The translations under genes were made by a program, and so were the position numbers. A DNA stretch of 64,000 nucleotides from Pseudomonas benzenivorans (GTDB lineage: Bacteria > Pseudomonadota > Gammaproteobacteria > Pseudomonadales > Pseudomonadaceae). Below, one piece after another: positions 29,790 through 38,205 of this stretch. The stretch's first letter is position 1, and every line of letters starts with the position of its first letter. The notes under the pieces were generated by a model, which saw nothing but the letters and a program-made list of their open reading frames with translations, was not told the DNA's origin and made no database searches. The stretch is from NCBI RefSeq assembly GCF_900100495.1, contig NZ_FNCT01000002.1:434001-498000 (forward strand). The letters run 5' to 3'.

Positions 29790-31444
29790 GCTGGATCGGC
29801 CTGGATCGTCTGCTGCTGGCGCCCGACGCCAGCCGTCGCGTCACCCCGGACCTCGACCACGCCGAGCTGTGCCGGCGCGCCCTGTGCCTGGCCGGCCAAT
29901 GGCGCGCACAACGGCTCCGGTGCGTCGCCCTCCACCTGGAGGACGCCGGCGACCTGGCCATCGCCCTGCTCGCCGCCTGGCGCGCCGGCGCCAGCGTACT
30001 GCTGCCCGCCGATGCCCAGCCGCAGACGCGCCAGCGCCTGGCTCCGCGGGTCGACCTGTGGCTCGATGCCCTCGCGGGGGCGGACGATGCCGAGCCTCTG
30101 GACGCCGCGGTGCTGGACCTCGACCAGTGCCGGCTGACCCTGTGCACCTCAGGTTCCAGCGGTGCAGCCAAGCTGATCGACAAATCCCTGCGCCAGCTGG
30201 CCAACGAAGTGGCGGCCCTGGAGCAGCTCTGGGGCGGAATCCTGGGCGGCGCGACCCTGGTCGGCAGCGTCGCCACCCAGCATATCTACGGCCTGCTGTT
30301 CCGCGTGCTCTGGCCGCTGTGCGCCGGCCGGCCGTTCCTGCGGCGTGCCCAGCCGTTCCCCGAAGACCTGCAGCGCGCCAGCCTGGAAAAGCCGGCGTTC
30401 GCCTGGGTCGCCAGTCCCGCCCTATTGAAGCGAATGGGCGACAACCTCGACTGGAGCGCCCTGCGCGCCGTGCGCCGGGTGTTTTCCTCCGGCGGCGCAT
30501 TGCCGGCCGAGGCCGCGCAGTGGCTGCATGAGCGCCTCGGCCAGTGGCCGACGGAGATCTACGGCAGCTCGGAAACCGGCGGCATCGCCTGGCGCCAGGG
30601 CGTTGAGCCGTGGACAGCGTTCCCCGGTGTCGAACTCGGGCAGGACGAAGAAGGCGCGCTCAACCTGAGTTCGCCCTATCTGCCGGCCGGGCATGTCGAG
30701 CAGACCGCCGATGCGGTGGAGATCGCCGCCGATGGCCGCTTCCTCCTGCGCGGCCGGCTGGACCGCATCGTCAAGCTGGAGGAAAAGCGCATCGCCCTGC
30801 CCATGCTCGAGCAGGCGCTGGGCGAACACGCCTGGGTCGCCGAGGCGCGCCTGGGGGTGATCCAGCAGGGTCGTGCCTTCCTCGGCGCGCTGCTGGCGCT
30901 GACGCCCGCCGGGGTGCACGCGCTGCGCAACCAGGGGCGCCGCAGCGTCACCGAGACCCTGCGCCGGCACCTGGCCGGGCATTGCGAAGCCATCGCCCTG
31001 CCGCGCCGCTGGCGACTGCTCCGGCAACTGCCGTGGAGCCCCCAGGGCAAGCTGGCGCAAAGCACCGTGGAAACCCTGCTCAAGGCGCCGCGCCCGACCC
31101 TGGTGGAGTCGCTGTCCGCCGTGGAGCAGGACGGCGAATGGCAGCTGGAGCTGGAAGTCCCGCTGGACCTGGCGCACTTCAGCGGGCATTTCCCGCAGAC
31201 CCCGGTGTTGCCCGGCGTGGTGCAGCTCGACTGGGCCCAGCAGCTGGCGCGGCAGTTGATCGCCGAGTTGCCGCCGCGCTTTGCCGGCATGGAGGTGCTG
31301 AAGTTCCAGCAACTGGTGCGCCCCGGCGACCGCCTGCAACTGTCGCTGCGCTTCGATGCCGCGCGCGGCAAGCTGTATTTCGCCTACCGCAACGACGCGG
31401 CGGCCTGTTCCTCGGGACGCATCCTGCTCGGAGCCGCACAATGA
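29786..31444 (+). CDS. apeH: acyl-AMP/ACP ligase fused to FabA/FabZ-type dehydratase
   Basis: 552 aa. Residues 1-440 are an ANL-type acyl-activating enzyme with the nucleotide motifs TSGSSGAAK (121-129), YGSSETGG (259-266) and the hinge GRLDRIVKLEEK, plus WSPQGKLAQ with the late Lys. Residues about 450-552 are a hotdog dehydratase with GHFPQTPVLPG; His468 and Asp482 have the FabA-like spacing of 14. It should load an aryl acid onto an ACP and dehydrate 3-hydroxyacyl intermediates. In E. coli the two functions are separate proteins (ApeH and ApeI). The start at 29786 overlaps the preceding stop, and CGGAGG precedes it. Confidence 0.88.
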   Translation: MSWIGLDRLLLAPDASRRVTPDLDHAELCRRALCLAGQWRAQRLRCVALHLEDAGDLAIALLAAWRAGASVLLPADAQPQTRQRLAPRVDLWLDALAGADDAEPLDAAVLDLDQCRLTLCTSGSSGAAKLIDKSLRQLANEVAALEQLWGGILGGATLVGSVATQHIYGLLFRVLWPLCAGRPFLRRAQPFPEDLQRASLEKPAFAWVASPALLKRMGDNLDWSALRAVRRVFSSGGALPAEAAQWLHERLGQWPTEIYGSSETGGIAWRQGVEPWTAFPGVELGQDEEGALNLSSPYLPAGHVEQTADAVEIAADGRFLLRGRLDRIVKLEEKRIALPMLEQALGEHAWVAEARLGVIQQGRAFLGALLALTPAGVHALRNQGRRSVTETLRRHLAGHCEAIALPRRWRLLRQLPWSPQGKLAQSTVETLLKAPRPTLVESLSAVEQDGEWQLELEVPLDLAHFSGHFPQTPVLPGVVQLDWAQQLARQLIAELPPRFAGMEVLKFQQLVRPGDRLQLSLRFDAARGKLYFAYRNDAAACSSGRILLGAAQ

Positions 31445-31575
31445 GCCGCTTTTGTAGGTTGGCGCTGAGGAATGAAGCCCAACATTTGCGGCGCTGGTCG
31501 TTGGGCTTCGCAAGCTCAGCACCAACCTACGCGCCGTCCGCGTCCGACCTCAGCAGCAAGCACTACCATGCATAG
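31441..31575 (+). other. 44-codon ORF created by the hairpin repeat
   Basis: The ATG at 31441 overlaps the ligase stop (ATGA), as at other joins in this operon. The frame runs 44 codons to a TAG at 31573-31575, 8 nt beyond the glycosyltransferase ATG at 31568. Most of it is the hairpin repeat. It is unlikely to encode a useful protein but could carry ribosomes to the next start. Confidence 0.4.
31454..31530. repeat. hairpin repeat inside the pigment operon, GTAGGTTGG type
   Basis: GTAGGTTGGCGCTGAG (31454-31469) pairs with CTCAGCACCAACCTAC (31515-31530) at 15 of 16 positions. Inner arms GAAGCCCAAC (31474-31483) and GTTGGGCTTC (31500-31509) also pair. The same family lies at 45739-45836. It separates the ligase stop from the glycosyltransferase start. 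Confidence 0.9.
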
Positions 31576-32302
31576 GCCCTGCGCGGTGATCCCGGTGTAC
31601 AACCACGAGCACGCGCTGCCCACCGTGGTTGCGGCCCTGCGCGGCGCCGGCCTGCCCTGCGTATTGGTGGACGACGGCTCGAGTCCGGCCTGCGCCGCGC
31701 TGCTGGAGCAATTGGCCGAACACCCGGAGACCCATCTGCTGCGCCTGGCGCAGAACCAGGGCAAGGGCGGCGCGGTGATGGCCGGCCTGCACCAGGCCGC
31801 GCGCCTAGGCTTCAGTCACGCCCTGCAGGTGGACGCCGACGGCCAGCACGACCTCGGCGACGTCGCCCGCTTCCTCGCCACCTCCCGCGCGCAGCCGCAG
31901 GCGCTGGTCTGCGGCTACCCGCAGTACGACGCCAGCGTGCCGAAAAGCCGCCTCTACGCCCGTTACCTGACTCACGTGTGGGTGTGGATCAACAGCCTGT
32001 CGCTGTCGATCCGTGATGGCATGTGCGGCTTTCGCGTCTATCCGCTGGCGGCCACCCTGGCCCTGCTCGACTCGGCCCGGCTCGGCCGGCGCATGGATTT
32101 CGACCCGGAAATCCTCGTCCGCCTGGCCTGGCGCAACCAGCCGATGCACTGGCTGCCGACCCGCGTGCACTACCCGCTGGACGGCCTCTCGCATTTCCGC
32201 CTGTGGCACGACAACGCGCTGATCGCGAAGATGCACGCCAAGCTGTTCTGCGGCATGCTGCTGCGCGCGCCGCTGATTCTCTGGCGACGGTGGCGCGCAT
32301 GA
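31568..32302 (+). CDS. family 2 glycosyltransferase, APE cluster
   Basis: 244 aa. The GT-A start VIPVYNHEHALP is followed by VDDGSS and the metal-binding region QVDADGQHDL, then a lipid-facing C-terminal stretch. Such GT2 proteins in APE clusters are taken to glycosylate or pass the polyene to a lipid anchor (apeJ position in the E. coli naming). The ATG at 31568 has no strong ribosome site; translation may be coupled to the short ORF described above. It overlaps the next gene by 4 bp (ATGA). Confidence 0.85.
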   Translation: MHRPCAVIPVYNHEHALPTVVAALRGAGLPCVLVDDGSSPACAALLEQLAEHPETHLLRLAQNQGKGGAVMAGLHQAARLGFSHALQVDADGQHDLGDVARFLATSRAQPQALVCGYPQYDASVPKSRLYARYLTHVWVWINSLSLSIRDGMCGFRVYPLAATLALLDSARLGRRMDFDPEILVRLAWRNQPMHWLPTRVHYPLDGLSHFRLWHDNALIAKMHAKLFCGMLLRAPLILWRRWRA

Positions 32303-33231
32303 GCGCCGAACACTGGGCCGGGCAGCAGGAACGCGGCAGCTTCCTGCTGATGAAATTCACCGCCCTGGCCGTGCGCCGCCTCGGCCGCCGGGCGCTGGCG
32401 CCGCTGCTGTACCTGATCGTCCTGTACTTCTTCCTGTTCGGCGCCAAGGCGCGCCGCAGCATCTGGACCTACCAGCGCCACCTGGCCGCCTGGAGCGGAC
32501 GCGACCCGTTGCAGCCGACCTGGCGCTCGGTGTTCCGCCAGTTCATGGCCTTCGCCGACGCCCTGCTGGACAAGCTGGACATCTGGCATGGCCAGCTGCG
32601 CCTGGCGGACATCAGCCTGGTCGACCCGCACGACCTGCGCGGCCAGTTGCGCGGCCCCCGCGGGCAGCTGCTGGTCGGCGCCCACCTGGGCAACCTCGAG
32701 GTCTGCCGCGCCCTGGCCGAACTGGGCGAACGGGTGCGGATGAACGTGCTGGTGCATACCAAGCACGCCGAGCGGTTCAACCGCCTGCTCGGTGAGGTCG
32801 GCGCCAGCCACCTGCGGCTGATCCAGGTCAGCGAGCTGGACCCGGCGATCATGCTGCAACTGTCCGAGCGCCTGGAGCGCGGCGAGTGGCTGGCGATCGC
32901 CGGCGACCGCGTGCCGCTGCACGGCGGGCGCAACGTCACGGTGGACTTCCTCGGCCGACCGGCCGCCTTCCCCCAGGGCCCCTGGCTGCTGGCCGGGCTG
33001 CTGGGCTGCCCGCTCAACCTGCTGAGCTGCCTGAAGATCGACGGCCGCTATCGGGTGATCCTCGAACCCTTCGCCGAGCGCGTGCAGTGGAAGCGCGGCG
33101 AGCGCGATGCGGTGATCCGCGCCTGGGTCCAGCGCTATGCCGAGCGCCTCGGCCAGCGCTGCCTGGAGGCGCCCGAGCAGTGGTTCAACTTCTACCCGTT
33201 CTGGAATGCACATGACGACCCTTCAGCCTGA
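32299..33231 (+). CDS. LpxL/HtrB-type lipid acyltransferase, APE cluster
   Basis: 310 aa. An N-terminal membrane segment (about 33-48) is followed by the acyltransferase HX4E motif HLGNLE (His129, Glu134), as in lipid A late acyltransferases. It probably links the polyene acyl chain to the lipid or sugar carrier at the inner membrane. The ATG overlaps the preceding stop. It overlaps the ammonia lyase gene by 20 bp. Confidence 0.83.
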   Translation: MSAEHWAGQQERGSFLLMKFTALAVRRLGRRALAPLLYLIVLYFFLFGAKARRSIWTYQRHLAAWSGRDPLQPTWRSVFRQFMAFADALLDKLDIWHGQLRLADISLVDPHDLRGQLRGPRGQLLVGAHLGNLEVCRALAELGERVRMNVLVHTKHAERFNRLLGEVGASHLRLIQVSELDPAIMLQLSERLERGEWLAIAGDRVPLHGGRNVTVDFLGRPAAFPQGPWLLAGLLGCPLNLLSCLKIDGRYRVILEPFAERVQWKRGERDAVIRAWVQRYAERLGQRCLEAPEQWFNFYPFWNAHDDPSA

Positions 33232-34753
33232 GCCGGTGATCTTCGGCGAACTCCCCCTGACCATCGAGCAGGTCGTCGGCCTGGCGCAACGCCGCGCCCG
33301 GGCGCTGCTGCAGGACGACCCCGGCTACCGCGAGAAGATCGCCAAGGGCGCGCGCTTCCTCGACAGCCTGCTGGACCAGGAAGGGGTGATCTACGGCGTC
33401 ACCACTGGCTACGGCGACTCCTGCGTGGTGGCCGTGCCGCTGCACCAGGTCGAGGCGCTGCCCCGGCACCTGTACACCTTCCACGGCTGCGGCCTGGGCA
33501 AGCTGCTCGATCCGGCCAGCACCCGCGCCGTGCTGGCCGCGCGTCTGCAGTCGCTGTGCCAGGGCGTATCCGGGGTACGCGTGGAGCTGCTGGAGCGCCT
33601 GCAGGCCTTCCTCGACTTCGATGTGCTGCCGCTGATCCCTGAAGAAGGCTCGGTCGGCGCCAGCGGCGACCTCACCCCGCTGTCCTACGTCGCCGCCAGC
33701 CTCAGTGGCGAGCGCGAAGTGCTCTACCAGGGCGAGCGCCGCAGCGCCGCCGAGGTACATGCCGAGCTGGGCTGGACGCCGCTGCTACTGCGGCCCAAGG
33801 AAGCCTTGGCGCTGATGAACGGCACCGCGGTGATGACCGCCCTGGCCTGCCTGGCCTTCTCCAGGGCCGAGTACCTGCTCAAGCTGGCCACGCGCATCAC
33901 CGCGCTCAACGTGGTGGCGCTGCAGGGCAACCCGGAGCACTTCGACGAGCGCCTGTTCGCCGCCAAGCCGCACCCGGGGCAGCTGCAGGTCGCCGCCTGG
34001 TTGCGCGAGGACCTGGCCATCGACGCGCCGACCGCGCCGCTGCACCGCCTGCAGGACCGCTACTCGCTGCGCTGCGCCCCGCATGTGCTCGGCGTGCTGG
34101 CCGACAGCCTGGGCCTGCTGCGGCAGTTCATCGAGATCGAGCTGAACAGCGCCAACGACAACCCGCTGATCGACGCCGAAGCCGGGCGCGTGCTGCACGG
34201 CGGGCACTTCTACGGCGGGCACATCGCCTTCGCCATGGACAGCCTGAAGAACCTGGTGGCCAACGTCGCCGACCTGCTCGACCGGCAGCTCGCCCTGCTG
34301 GTGGACCAGCGCTACAACCACGGCCTGCCGAGCAACCTGTCCGGCGCACCGGCGGCGAGCGCGATGATCAACCACGGCTTCAAGGCCGTGCAGATCGGCG
34401 CCAGCGCCTGGACCGCAGAAGCGCTGAAAAACGGCATGCCGGCCAGCCTGTTCTCGCGCTCCACCGAATGCCACAACCAGGACAAGGTGAGCATGGGCAC
34501 CATCGCCGCGCGCGATGCCCTGCGCAGCCTGGAGTTGAGCGAACAGGTCGCCGCCGCCACCCTGCTGGCCGCCAACCAGGGCGTCTGGCTACGCCTGCGC
34601 GACGGCCAGCAGAGCGTGCCGGCACCGCTGGCGGCGATGCGCGAACAACTGGCCGCGGACTTCCCCCCGCTGCTCGAGGACCGCGCCCTGGAAGGCGAGC
34701 TGCGCCTGTGCCTGGTGCGCATCCGCGCCCAGCACTGGAGGCTGTATGCATAA
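33212..34753 (+). CDS. aromatic amino acid ammonia lyase (HAL/PAL/TAL family)
   Basis: 513 aa. The self-formed MIO cofactor comes from Ala150-Ser151-Gly152 in SVGASGDLTPLSY. Other family motifs are YGVTTGYGD, ELNSANDNPLI and NGMPASLFSRSTECHNQDKVSMG. The selectivity pair aligned to the His-Leu of tyrosine ammonia lyase is Phe90-His91 by my eye. It would supply the aromatic starter, such as cinnamate or p-coumarate, for the ligase. Start is ATG at 33212; another ATG at 33206 is possible. Histidine ammonia lyase is a possible alternative, but the pigment context favours an aromatic substrate. Confidence 0.88.
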   Translation: MTTLQPEPVIFGELPLTIEQVVGLAQRRARALLQDDPGYREKIAKGARFLDSLLDQEGVIYGVTTGYGDSCVVAVPLHQVEALPRHLYTFHGCGLGKLLDPASTRAVLAARLQSLCQGVSGVRVELLERLQAFLDFDVLPLIPEEGSVGASGDLTPLSYVAASLSGEREVLYQGERRSAAEVHAELGWTPLLLRPKEALALMNGTAVMTALACLAFSRAEYLLKLATRITALNVVALQGNPEHFDERLFAAKPHPGQLQVAAWLREDLAIDAPTAPLHRLQDRYSLRCAPHVLGVLADSLGLLRQFIEIELNSANDNPLIDAEAGRVLHGGHFYGGHIAFAMDSLKNLVANVADLLDRQLALLVDQRYNHGLPSNLSGAPAASAMINHGFKAVQIGASAWTAEALKNGMPASLFSRSTECHNQDKVSMGTIAARDALRSLELSEQVAAATLLAANQGVWLRLRDGQQSVPAPLAAMREQLAADFPPLLEDRALEGELRLCLVRIRAQHWRLYA

Positions 34754-34762
34754 GCCGGCGAT

Positions 34763-34814
34763 GGTGCGCGCGGCGTACCCTACGATCAGCCCTGCGCACC
34801 GCTTAGGGTGCGCC
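34763..34814. repeat. hairpin repeat inside the pigment operon, degenerate GGTGCGC type
   Basis: GGTGCGCGCGGCGTACCCTAC (34763-34783) resembles the arm at 9029-9049, with partner arm TTAGGGTGCGCC at 34803-34814. It lies in the 77-bp gap between the ammonia lyase and thioesterase genes, the second non-overlapping join after the repeat at 31454. Confidence 0.75.
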
Positions 34815-34830
34815 GGCCAAGGAGCCGTTC

Positions 34831-35256
34831 ATGCGTAGCGCAGGCGTACTGCAGGCCGAGATCGAGCTGGTCGTCCCCTTCTTCGACGTCGACTCGATGG
34901 AAGTGGTCTGGCACGGCCACTACGTCAAGTACCTCGAGGAGGCGCGCTGCGCCCTGCTCGACAAGCTCGACCACAACTACCGGCAGATGCGCGACGCCGG
35001 CTACGCCTGGCCGATCATCGACCTGCAGCTGCGCTACATCCGCGGCGCCCAGTTCGGCCAGCGCCTGAGGGTGCGCGCCGACCTGGTGGAGTGGGAGAAC
35101 CGCCTGAAGATCCACTACCTGATCAGCGATGTCGCCAGCGGCGAACGCATGACCCGTGGCAGCAGCGTGCAGGTGGCGGTGGCGATCGCCAGCCGCGAGA
35201 TGCTGCTGGCCTCGCCCAGGGTCTTTGTCGACGCCGTCGAAAGGGCCATCCGGTGA
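34831..35256 (+). CDS. apeK: 4-hydroxybenzoyl-CoA thioesterase-type enzyme, APE cluster
   Basis: 141 aa hotdog protein. The catalytic region is FFDVDSMEVVWHGHYVKYLEEARC, with Asp19/Asp21 and the neighbouring His residues, as in 4-HBT thioesterases. It may release the finished chain or hydrolyse stalled intermediates. AAGGAG about 10 nt upstream supports the ATG. It overlaps the LolA-like gene by GTGA. Confidence 0.87.
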   Translation: MRSAGVLQAEIELVVPFFDVDSMEVVWHGHYVKYLEEARCALLDKLDHNYRQMRDAGYAWPIIDLQLRYIRGAQFGQRLRVRADLVEWENRLKIHYLISDVASGERMTRGSSVQVAVAIASREMLLASPRVFVDAVERAIR

Positions 35257-35849
35257 AACTGCGGTGCTGGCTGGGCCTGCTGCTGGTCGCCTGCCTGCCC
35301 ACGGCCGAGGCCTTCGACCTCGACCAGCTGGGCGCGCAACTGGCCAAGCCGGCCGTGGTGCGCGGCCCGTTCATCCAGGAAAAACACCTGCGCGCCCTGC
35401 CCCAGCCACTGACCAGCAAGGGCGAGTTCATCCTCGGGCGCGAGCTTGGCCTGCTCTGGCAGCTGCGCAGCCCGCTCACCCAGGACTACCGCATCGACGC
35501 CAGCGGCATCGCCCGGCGCACCGCGCAGGGCTGGCAACTGCAGCCCGGCCAGGACGTCGCCGCGCAGCAGAGCCGGCTGTTCCTCGCCGTGCTGCAGGGC
35601 GACCACAGCGGCCTGGCCCGCGACTTCGCCCTGCAGCTGAGCGGCAGCGCCGAGGCCTGGCAACTGACCCTGGTCCCGCACTCGCTGCTGCTCAAGCAGA
35701 TCTTCAGCCACATCCGTATCGACGGCGGCGCCCTGGTCCAGCGCATCGAACTGGTCGAAACCCAGGGCGACCGCACCCTCATGCGCATGCCTGACAGTCA
35801 GGCGGGCGTGGCGCTCGACGAGCAGGAGCGCGCCGCCTTTGTCGATTGA
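35253..35849 (+). CDS. apeL: LolA-like outer-membrane carrier protein, APE cluster
   Basis: 198 aa. A Sec signal peptide of about 20 residues (LLLVACLPTAEA) precedes a LolA-type half-barrel (GPFIQEKHLRALPQPLTSKGEF, typical for the family). It likely ferries the hydrophobic pigment lipid across the periplasm. Start is GTG at 35253, overlapping the thioesterase stop. It overlaps the exporter gene by 11 bp. Confidence 0.85.
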   Translation: MKLRCWLGLLLVACLPTAEAFDLDQLGAQLAKPAVVRGPFIQEKHLRALPQPLTSKGEFILGRELGLLWQLRSPLTQDYRIDASGIARRTAQGWQLQPGQDVAAQQSRLFLAVLQGDHSGLARDFALQLSGSAEAWQLTLVPHSLLLKQIFSHIRIDGGALVQRIELVETQGDRTLMRMPDSQAGVALDEQERAAFVD

Positions 35850-38205
35850 ACGCCGCCTGCCGCGCCTGTTCCTGGTGCTGTTGCTGGCGCTGCTGGCGCT
35901 GGCCGCCTGGCAATGGCGCCACGGTCCGCCGCTGGCGGCCAGCATGCTCGCCCTGCTGCCGCAAGGCGCCGGCGACCAACTGGTGCAGCAGGCCGAACAG
36001 CGCATGCAGGAGCCGCTGGACCGCGAGCTGCTGTTGCTGGTCGGCCACCCGCAGCGCCAGCAGGCCATCGCCCTGGTCCAGCGACTCGGCCAGCAATGGC
36101 GCGCCAGCCAGCGTTTCGAGCGGGTGCAGTGGCGCCTCGACAGCGACCTGGCCGGCCTGCGCCAGCAGCTGCGCAGCCACCGCCTGGCCCTGCTGCCGGC
36201 GGCGGACCGCCAACTGCTGATCGAGCAGCCGGAGGCCTTCGTCCAGCAGCGCGCCGCCCAGCTGTTCGACACCTTCGCCGCCTTCAGCCTGCTGCCGCCC
36301 GAGCAGGACTGGCTCGGCTTCGGCGCCCGCGCCCAGCAGGCGCTGAATCCCGGCAGGCGGATCCAGGCCGACCTCGGTAGCGGCGCCCTGCTGCTGGAAG
36401 AACCGGGGATGACCTGGGCCCTGCTGCGCCTGCGCAGCCACGGCAGCGCCTTCGACATGCAGGCGCCGCCGGCGATTGCCGCCGCCGTGGCAGAAGCACG
36501 TGCCCAGGTCACGGCCGAGGGCGGCCAGCTGCTGGCCGCCGGCGGCGTGCTGTATGCCGCCGCCGGCCAGGCCAAGGCCAGCCGCGAGGTCGGCTGGATC
36601 GGTGGCGGCGCCAGCCTCGGCACCCTGCTGCTGTTGCTGCTGGCCTTCCGCCGGCCACGGGTGCTGGTCAGCCTGCTGCCCATCGGCGTGGCCCTGCTCG
36701 CCGGCTGCAGCGCCTGCGTGCTGGTGTTCGGCCAGATCAACGTGCTGACCCTGGTGCTCGGCGCCAGCCTGATCGGCGTGGCCGCCGACTACCCGCAGCA
36801 CTACCTGAGCAAGAGCTGGGGCGACGCCGACTGGCACAGCTGGAGCGCCCTGCGTGCCACCCTGCCGGGGCTGACCCTGAGCCTGGGCAGCAACCTGGTC
36901 GGCTACCTGGCGCTGGCCTTCACGCCCTTCCCGGCGCTGACCCAGATCGCCCTGTTTTCCGCCGCCGGGCTGGTCGGCGCCTACCTCTGCTCGGTGTGCC
37001 TGCTGCCGGCCTGGCTCAACGGCCTGCGCCTGCGCCCGCCAGCCGGACTGCTCGGCCTCAGCGAAAAGCTGCTGGCGACGCGCGCGCGCCTGCTGGACCA
37101 GCTCGGCAGCGCGGCGCTGCTCGGCCTGTTGCTGCTGTTCTGCGCGGGCGGCCTGTGGCAGCTGCACATGCAGAACGATATCCGCCAGTGGCTGGGCCAG
37201 GAGCCACGGCTGCTGGGCGAGGCCAAGCGCATCGCCGAGCTGACCGGGCAACAGCCGACCAGCCAGTTCTTCCTGGTGCGCGCCCGCGACGAGGCGCAGT
37301 TGCTCGAACGCCAGGCCGCCCTGGCCACTCGCCTGGAGCGGGCCGTGGCCGACGGCCAGCTGCGCGGCTATCGCGCCCTCAGCCAGCTGGTCGCCGCCGA
37401 CAGCCAGCTGGCCCCCCTGCGCGCCGCCCTGCAACGCCTGCCGCAGCACTGGCAGCCGCTGCTGGCCATGGGCATCCCACCCGCTGTCTTGCAGGCGGAA
37501 CTGAGCGAGCTGAGCGCGGCGCCCCAACCCGGCCTCGAGCAGGCCCTGGCCGGCCCGCTGGGCGAGCCCTGGCGGCCGCTATGGCTGGGCGCCAACGCCG
37601 ACGGCGTGGCCGGTCTGGTCAACCTGCAGGGCCAGGCCGCCAGCGCCCTGCTGCAGGAGCTGGCGGCGGGCCTGGACGGGGTGCAACTGGTCGACCGCCT
37701 CGGCGAGCTGAACGGCCTGTTCGGCGCCACCCAGCTCAGCGCCGCGCAGCTCAAGCTGATTGCCGCGGCGGCCATCCTGCTGCTGTTGTGCATCCCCTTC
37801 GGCCTGGCCGGCGCCCTGCGGGTGGTCTGCCTGCCGCTGCTGGCGGCCCTGGCCGCCCTGGCCGGGCTCGGCTGGCTGGGCCAGCCGCTGACCCTGTTCA
37901 GCCTGTTCGGCCTGCTGCTGATCACCGCCATCGGCGTCGACTACGCGATCCTCATGCGCGAGAACATCGGCGGCGCGGCGGTCAGCCTGCTCGGCACCCT
38001 GCTGTCGGCCCTGACCAGCTGGCTGTCCTTCGGCCTGCTGCTGGTCAGCGACACCCCGGCCATCGCCAACTTCGGCCTGGCCATCAGCCTGGGGCTGTTC
38101 TTCTGCTTCCTCCTCGCCCCCTGGGCCAGCCCCCGCCAGGCGGCCAGACCGATGCGCAGCAGCAACTCCCATAACGAGGCACGGAGCCACTATGAAATCC
38201 CCTGA
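35839..38205 (+). CDS. apeM: MMPL/RND-type exporter, APE cluster
   Basis: 788 aa with two MMPL halves: membrane segment 1 at about 8-26, five helices at about 250-395, one at about 420-440, and five at about 635-780. Large periplasmic loops lie between. It should use the proton gradient to move the polyene lipid out of the inner membrane. The start is a TTG at 35839, with AGGAG at 35823-35827. The 14-bp overlap with the flavoprotein gene keeps the operon compact. Confidence 0.87.
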   Translation: MSIERRLPRLFLVLLLALLALAAWQWRHGPPLAASMLALLPQGAGDQLVQQAEQRMQEPLDRELLLLVGHPQRQQAIALVQRLGQQWRASQRFERVQWRLDSDLAGLRQQLRSHRLALLPAADRQLLIEQPEAFVQQRAAQLFDTFAAFSLLPPEQDWLGFGARAQQALNPGRRIQADLGSGALLLEEPGMTWALLRLRSHGSAFDMQAPPAIAAAVAEARAQVTAEGGQLLAAGGVLYAAAGQAKASREVGWIGGGASLGTLLLLLLAFRRPRVLVSLLPIGVALLAGCSACVLVFGQINVLTLVLGASLIGVAADYPQHYLSKSWGDADWHSWSALRATLPGLTLSLGSNLVGYLALAFTPFPALTQIALFSAAGLVGAYLCSVCLLPAWLNGLRLRPPAGLLGLSEKLLATRARLLDQLGSAALLGLLLLFCAGGLWQLHMQNDIRQWLGQEPRLLGEAKRIAELTGQQPTSQFFLVRARDEAQLLERQAALATRLERAVADGQLRGYRALSQLVAADSQLAPLRAALQRLPQHWQPLLAMGIPPAVLQAELSELSAAPQPGLEQALAGPLGEPWRPLWLGANADGVAGLVNLQGQAASALLQELAAGLDGVQLVDRLGELNGLFGATQLSAAQLKLIAAAAILLLLCIPFGLAGALRVVCLPLLAALAALAGLGWLGQPLTLFSLFGLLLITAIGVDYAILMRENIGGAAVSLLGTLLSALTSWLSFGLLLVSDTPAIANFGLAISLGLFFCFLLAPWASPRQAARPMRSSNSHNEARSHYEIP

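Noticed and set aside
31441..31575. A real 44-residue peptide gene
   Set aside because: Most of it is repeat sequence of a family found elsewhere in non-coding gaps, so the peptide is unlikely to be selected.
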